A stretch of DNA of 5,538 nt, taken from assembly GCA_964398805.1 (NCBI GenBank), contig CAYNNI010000055.1, positions 1 through 5,538 on the forward strand, read 5' to 3'. Positions 4,166 through 5,538 of the stretch are shown in pieces; positions within the stretch are counted from its first letter, which is position 1, and each line of letters begins with the position of its first letter. The stretch is from CAISDH01 sp964398805. Its GTDB lineage: Archaea; Micrarchaeota; Micrarchaeia; Micrarchaeales; Micrarchaeaceae. The notes under the pieces were generated by a model. The model was not told where the DNA came from. It ran no database searches and saw only the letters and a program-made list of their open reading frames with translations. Both the position numbers and the translations under genes were made by a program.

Positions 4166-5320
4166 ATGGTAGACGCAAGGAAGCAGCATCCAGAACAGCA
4201 TTCAAATGCAGAAATTCCCGGAGCAGGGCTGCGCAGAGAGATATGCGATCCCACTAAGCCTTTCAACGACCAGATAAGGAGGCTCATAGTCTCTACACAT
4301 CCGAGCGACGGACCCATAATCGTGGTTCCATTCGGCAAGCGCTTCAAGACGATAAGGGACGCTGCCCGCTGGAAGAATTACGACGAGCTGACCGGCACTG
4401 ACGGCATAGGCACGAAGGGCCTGCTGCATTGGCTTATGGGCACTGAGCAGCACGGCGCGCAGGATGTCTTCGCCATGGTCATGGACGACCTGATAGAGGG
4501 CGGCTACTGCCCGTACACCTTCCAGGACCACATCTTGATTCAGGAAGAGGATCAGGACAGGATATTCAAGATCACCCGCGCCTTGACCGGACTCGCAATC
4601 GAAAACAGCTGGAGAGCCCCTGACGGGAAGGTGCGTCCGATAATAATAAGCGGCGGCGAGACCGCGATAATCAACACTCTGCAAGGTTTCGAAGTCGGAA
4701 TAACAGGGACGGGCTTTGTCAAGAGAGGCCACGAAATAAAGGCAAGGATAGAGACTGGCGATGCGATACTAGGGCTGGGCAGCAACGGCGTGCACTCCAA
4801 CGGCTTGAGCTTCTTCAGGGACGAGCTCTTCGGCAGACGCGAGATGTCTGTGCATGATGTCCTGCCGTGGGGCAAGACCATAGGCGAGGAGCTGACAAGG
4901 CCCACCTGCGTGTACCTTCCTGCTATAAAAGAACTGCTGGAGGAAGCGGAGCGCGAGGCCTTCAACGCCAACAATCTTGTACATGGAATGGTCCACATAA
5001 CCGGCGGCGGTTTGTCTAAGCTCAGGGAGCTGATGCCTGCCGAGAAGAATCTCGATATCGGGCTGAGGAGCGACCATTCCCTGCGCCCGCAGGAGATATT
5101 CAAATACGCTCACGACGTGCTGGGCATGCCCTCGGAGCAGATGTACAAGAAGTTCAACAACGGAATAGGATACGTCATAGCCGTAGACAGCTCTTTCGCG
5201 AAGGAGGCGCTGGCGCTCCTGGGAAGGCATTTCAATGCGGATGCCATAGGAAGCGTCGAAAAAGGCAGCGGCAAGGTGCGGATAGCTTCGCAGTACGAGC
5301 AGGGCGCAGTAACTTACTAG
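4166..5320 (+). CDS. purM: Phosphoribosylformylglycinamidine cyclo-ligase (AIR synthetase)
   Basis: PurM closes the imidazole ring: FGAM + ATP gives AIR + ADP + phosphate (EC 6.3.3.1), the fifth step of purine synthesis in the cytoplasm. Family motifs appear in order: GTDGIGTK (77-84), MDDLI (106-110, in the place of the usual ND), SGGETA (162-167), GLGSNGVHSNGLS (203-215), RPT (245-247), HITGGGL (277-283), MYKKFNNGIGY (326-336) and DAIGSV (359-364). The 384 residues exceed the about 345 of E. coli PurM, partly through a polar N-terminal extension. The stretch after GGETA lacks the E-M-P-G seen in bacterial PurM, so this is a divergent member. Other PurM-superfamily proteins (PurL, HypE, SelD, ThiL) share the fold, but the overall motif set fits PurM best. 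It is not beside other pur genes and has its own promoter. Confidence 0.88.
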   Translation: MVDARKQHPEQHSNAEIPGAGLRREICDPTKPFNDQIRRLIVSTHPSDGPIIVVPFGKRFKTIRDAARWKNYDELTGTDGIGTKGLLHWLMGTEQHGAQDVFAMVMDDLIEGGYCPYTFQDHILIQEEDQDRIFKITRALTGLAIENSWRAPDGKVRPIIISGGETAIINTLQGFEVGITGTGFVKRGHEIKARIETGDAILGLGSNGVHSNGLSFFRDELFGRREMSVHDVLPWGKTIGEELTRPTCVYLPAIKELLEEAEREAFNANNLVHGMVHITGGGLSKLRELMPAEKNLDIGLRSDHSLRPQEIFKYAHDVLGMPSEQMYKKFNNGIGYVIAVDSSFAKEALALLGRHFNADAIGSVEKGSGKVRIASQYEQGAVTY

Positions 5321-5329
5321 CGCCGGAGT

Positions 5330-5345
5330 TGCTCTCGCCTGAGCA
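5330..5345 (+). terminator. Short hairpin after purM
   Basis: TGCTC at 5330-5334 pairs with GAGCA at 5341-5345 around a six-base loop, ten bases after the purM stop. It may mark the purM transcript end facing the convergent rRNA gene. It is short and has no T-run on this strand. Confidence 0.25.
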
Positions 5346-5350
5346 GTGCG

Positions 5351-5360
5351 AAATAAAAAA
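5351..5360 (-). terminator. T-run terminator of the 16S transcript
   Basis: On the minus strand, about 50 bases past the 16S end, the sequence reads CCC followed by TTTTTTATTT. T-runs of this kind end transcription by archaeal RNA polymerase. It lies between the convergent 16S and purM genes and supports the view that the 16S transcript ends here. The trailer at 5361-5408 may hold one half of the processing stem; its partner would lie outside the window. Confidence 0.5.
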
Positions 5361-5408
5361 GGGAAAGTGTAGTCTTGAGTTTAGTGCGAGGCCGCTGCAC
5401 ATCAATGT

Positions 5409-5538
5409 TTGAGGTGATCTATCCGCAGGTTCCCCTACGGATACCTTGTTATGCCTTAGCCCTCCTTACAGAATCCCAACTCGATTATGCCGAAGGCACA
5501 ACCTCGCTAGGACCCCACTTGGGTGACTTGGCAGGCGG
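5409..5538 (-). rRNA. rrs: 16S rRNA, 3' end (partial; gene continues beyond window)
   Basis: The reverse strand shows the 3' part of helix 44, then TAACAAGGTATCCGTAGG, the GGAA loop of helix 45 (site of the conserved dimethyladenosines), CCTGCGGATA and the anti-Shine-Dalgarno GATCACCTC. Helix 45 is a ten-pair stem in which AUCC/GGAU stands where archaea usually have AACC/GGUU, a compensated change, so the gene looks functional. The tail reads CACCUCA instead of the common CACCUCC. The exact mature end is uncertain by a few bases. The gene points toward purM, and no tRNA-Ala or 23S sequence follows it in the window. Confidence 0.95.

Noticed and set aside
4552..5230. Minus-strand frames opposite purM
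   Set aside because: They oppose a recognised enzyme with ordered motifs and show shadow-like composition.

Overview
The window looks archaeal and probably comes from a small-genome DPANN-type lineage such as Micrarchaeota or ARMAN; the phylum is an inference. Archaeal signs seen directly are archaeal-type ribosomal proteins uS13, uS4 and uS11 in the order S13-S4-S11, heavy use of ATA and AGG codons, TATA-box-like promoters without bacterial -35/-10 pairs, and a 16S 3' end of archaeal type.

Left part (1 to about 1937) is accessory DNA. It opens with the C-terminal part of a tyrosine recombinase (HxxR, a Cre-like Trp, and the nucleophile Tyr). That gene overlaps by four bases a four-helix membrane protein. 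A small basic protein on the minus strand and an 88-residue two-helix hydrophobic protein on the plus strand are then fired divergently from a 160-bp intergenic region with candidate TATA boxes. This set resembles part of an integrated virus or plasmid. From about 1785 to 1936 lies a chain of hairpins whose right half reads as the decayed 3' end of an IS200/IS605-family tnpB gene with its right-end hairpin, i.e. the part that makes omega (guide scaffold) RNA. It ends directly at the rpsM start codon and so forms the rpsM leader.

Middle part (1938-3703) is a tight ribosomal protein operon, rpsM-rpsD-rpsK. Both internal junctions have the same layout: a GTGA motif containing the upstream stop codon, then four bases, then ATG. 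All three proteins carry charged or Ala/Pro-rich tails. The usual archaeal continuation with rpoD is absent.

Right part (3704-5538): a short two-helix membrane protein with its own candidate promoter and a 13-bp palindrome, then purM (AIR synthase, step five of purine synthesis) with its own TATA box, then the 3' end of a 16S rRNA gene on the minus strand, converging on purM. Less than 100 bases separate the 16S end from purM and contain a T-run terminator, so no tRNA-Ala or 23S gene follows directly: the rRNA genes appear unlinked here.

The most interesting signal is the orphan IS605/omega-RNA-like end fused to the 5' side of rpsM, next to the recombinase and capsid-like small membrane genes.
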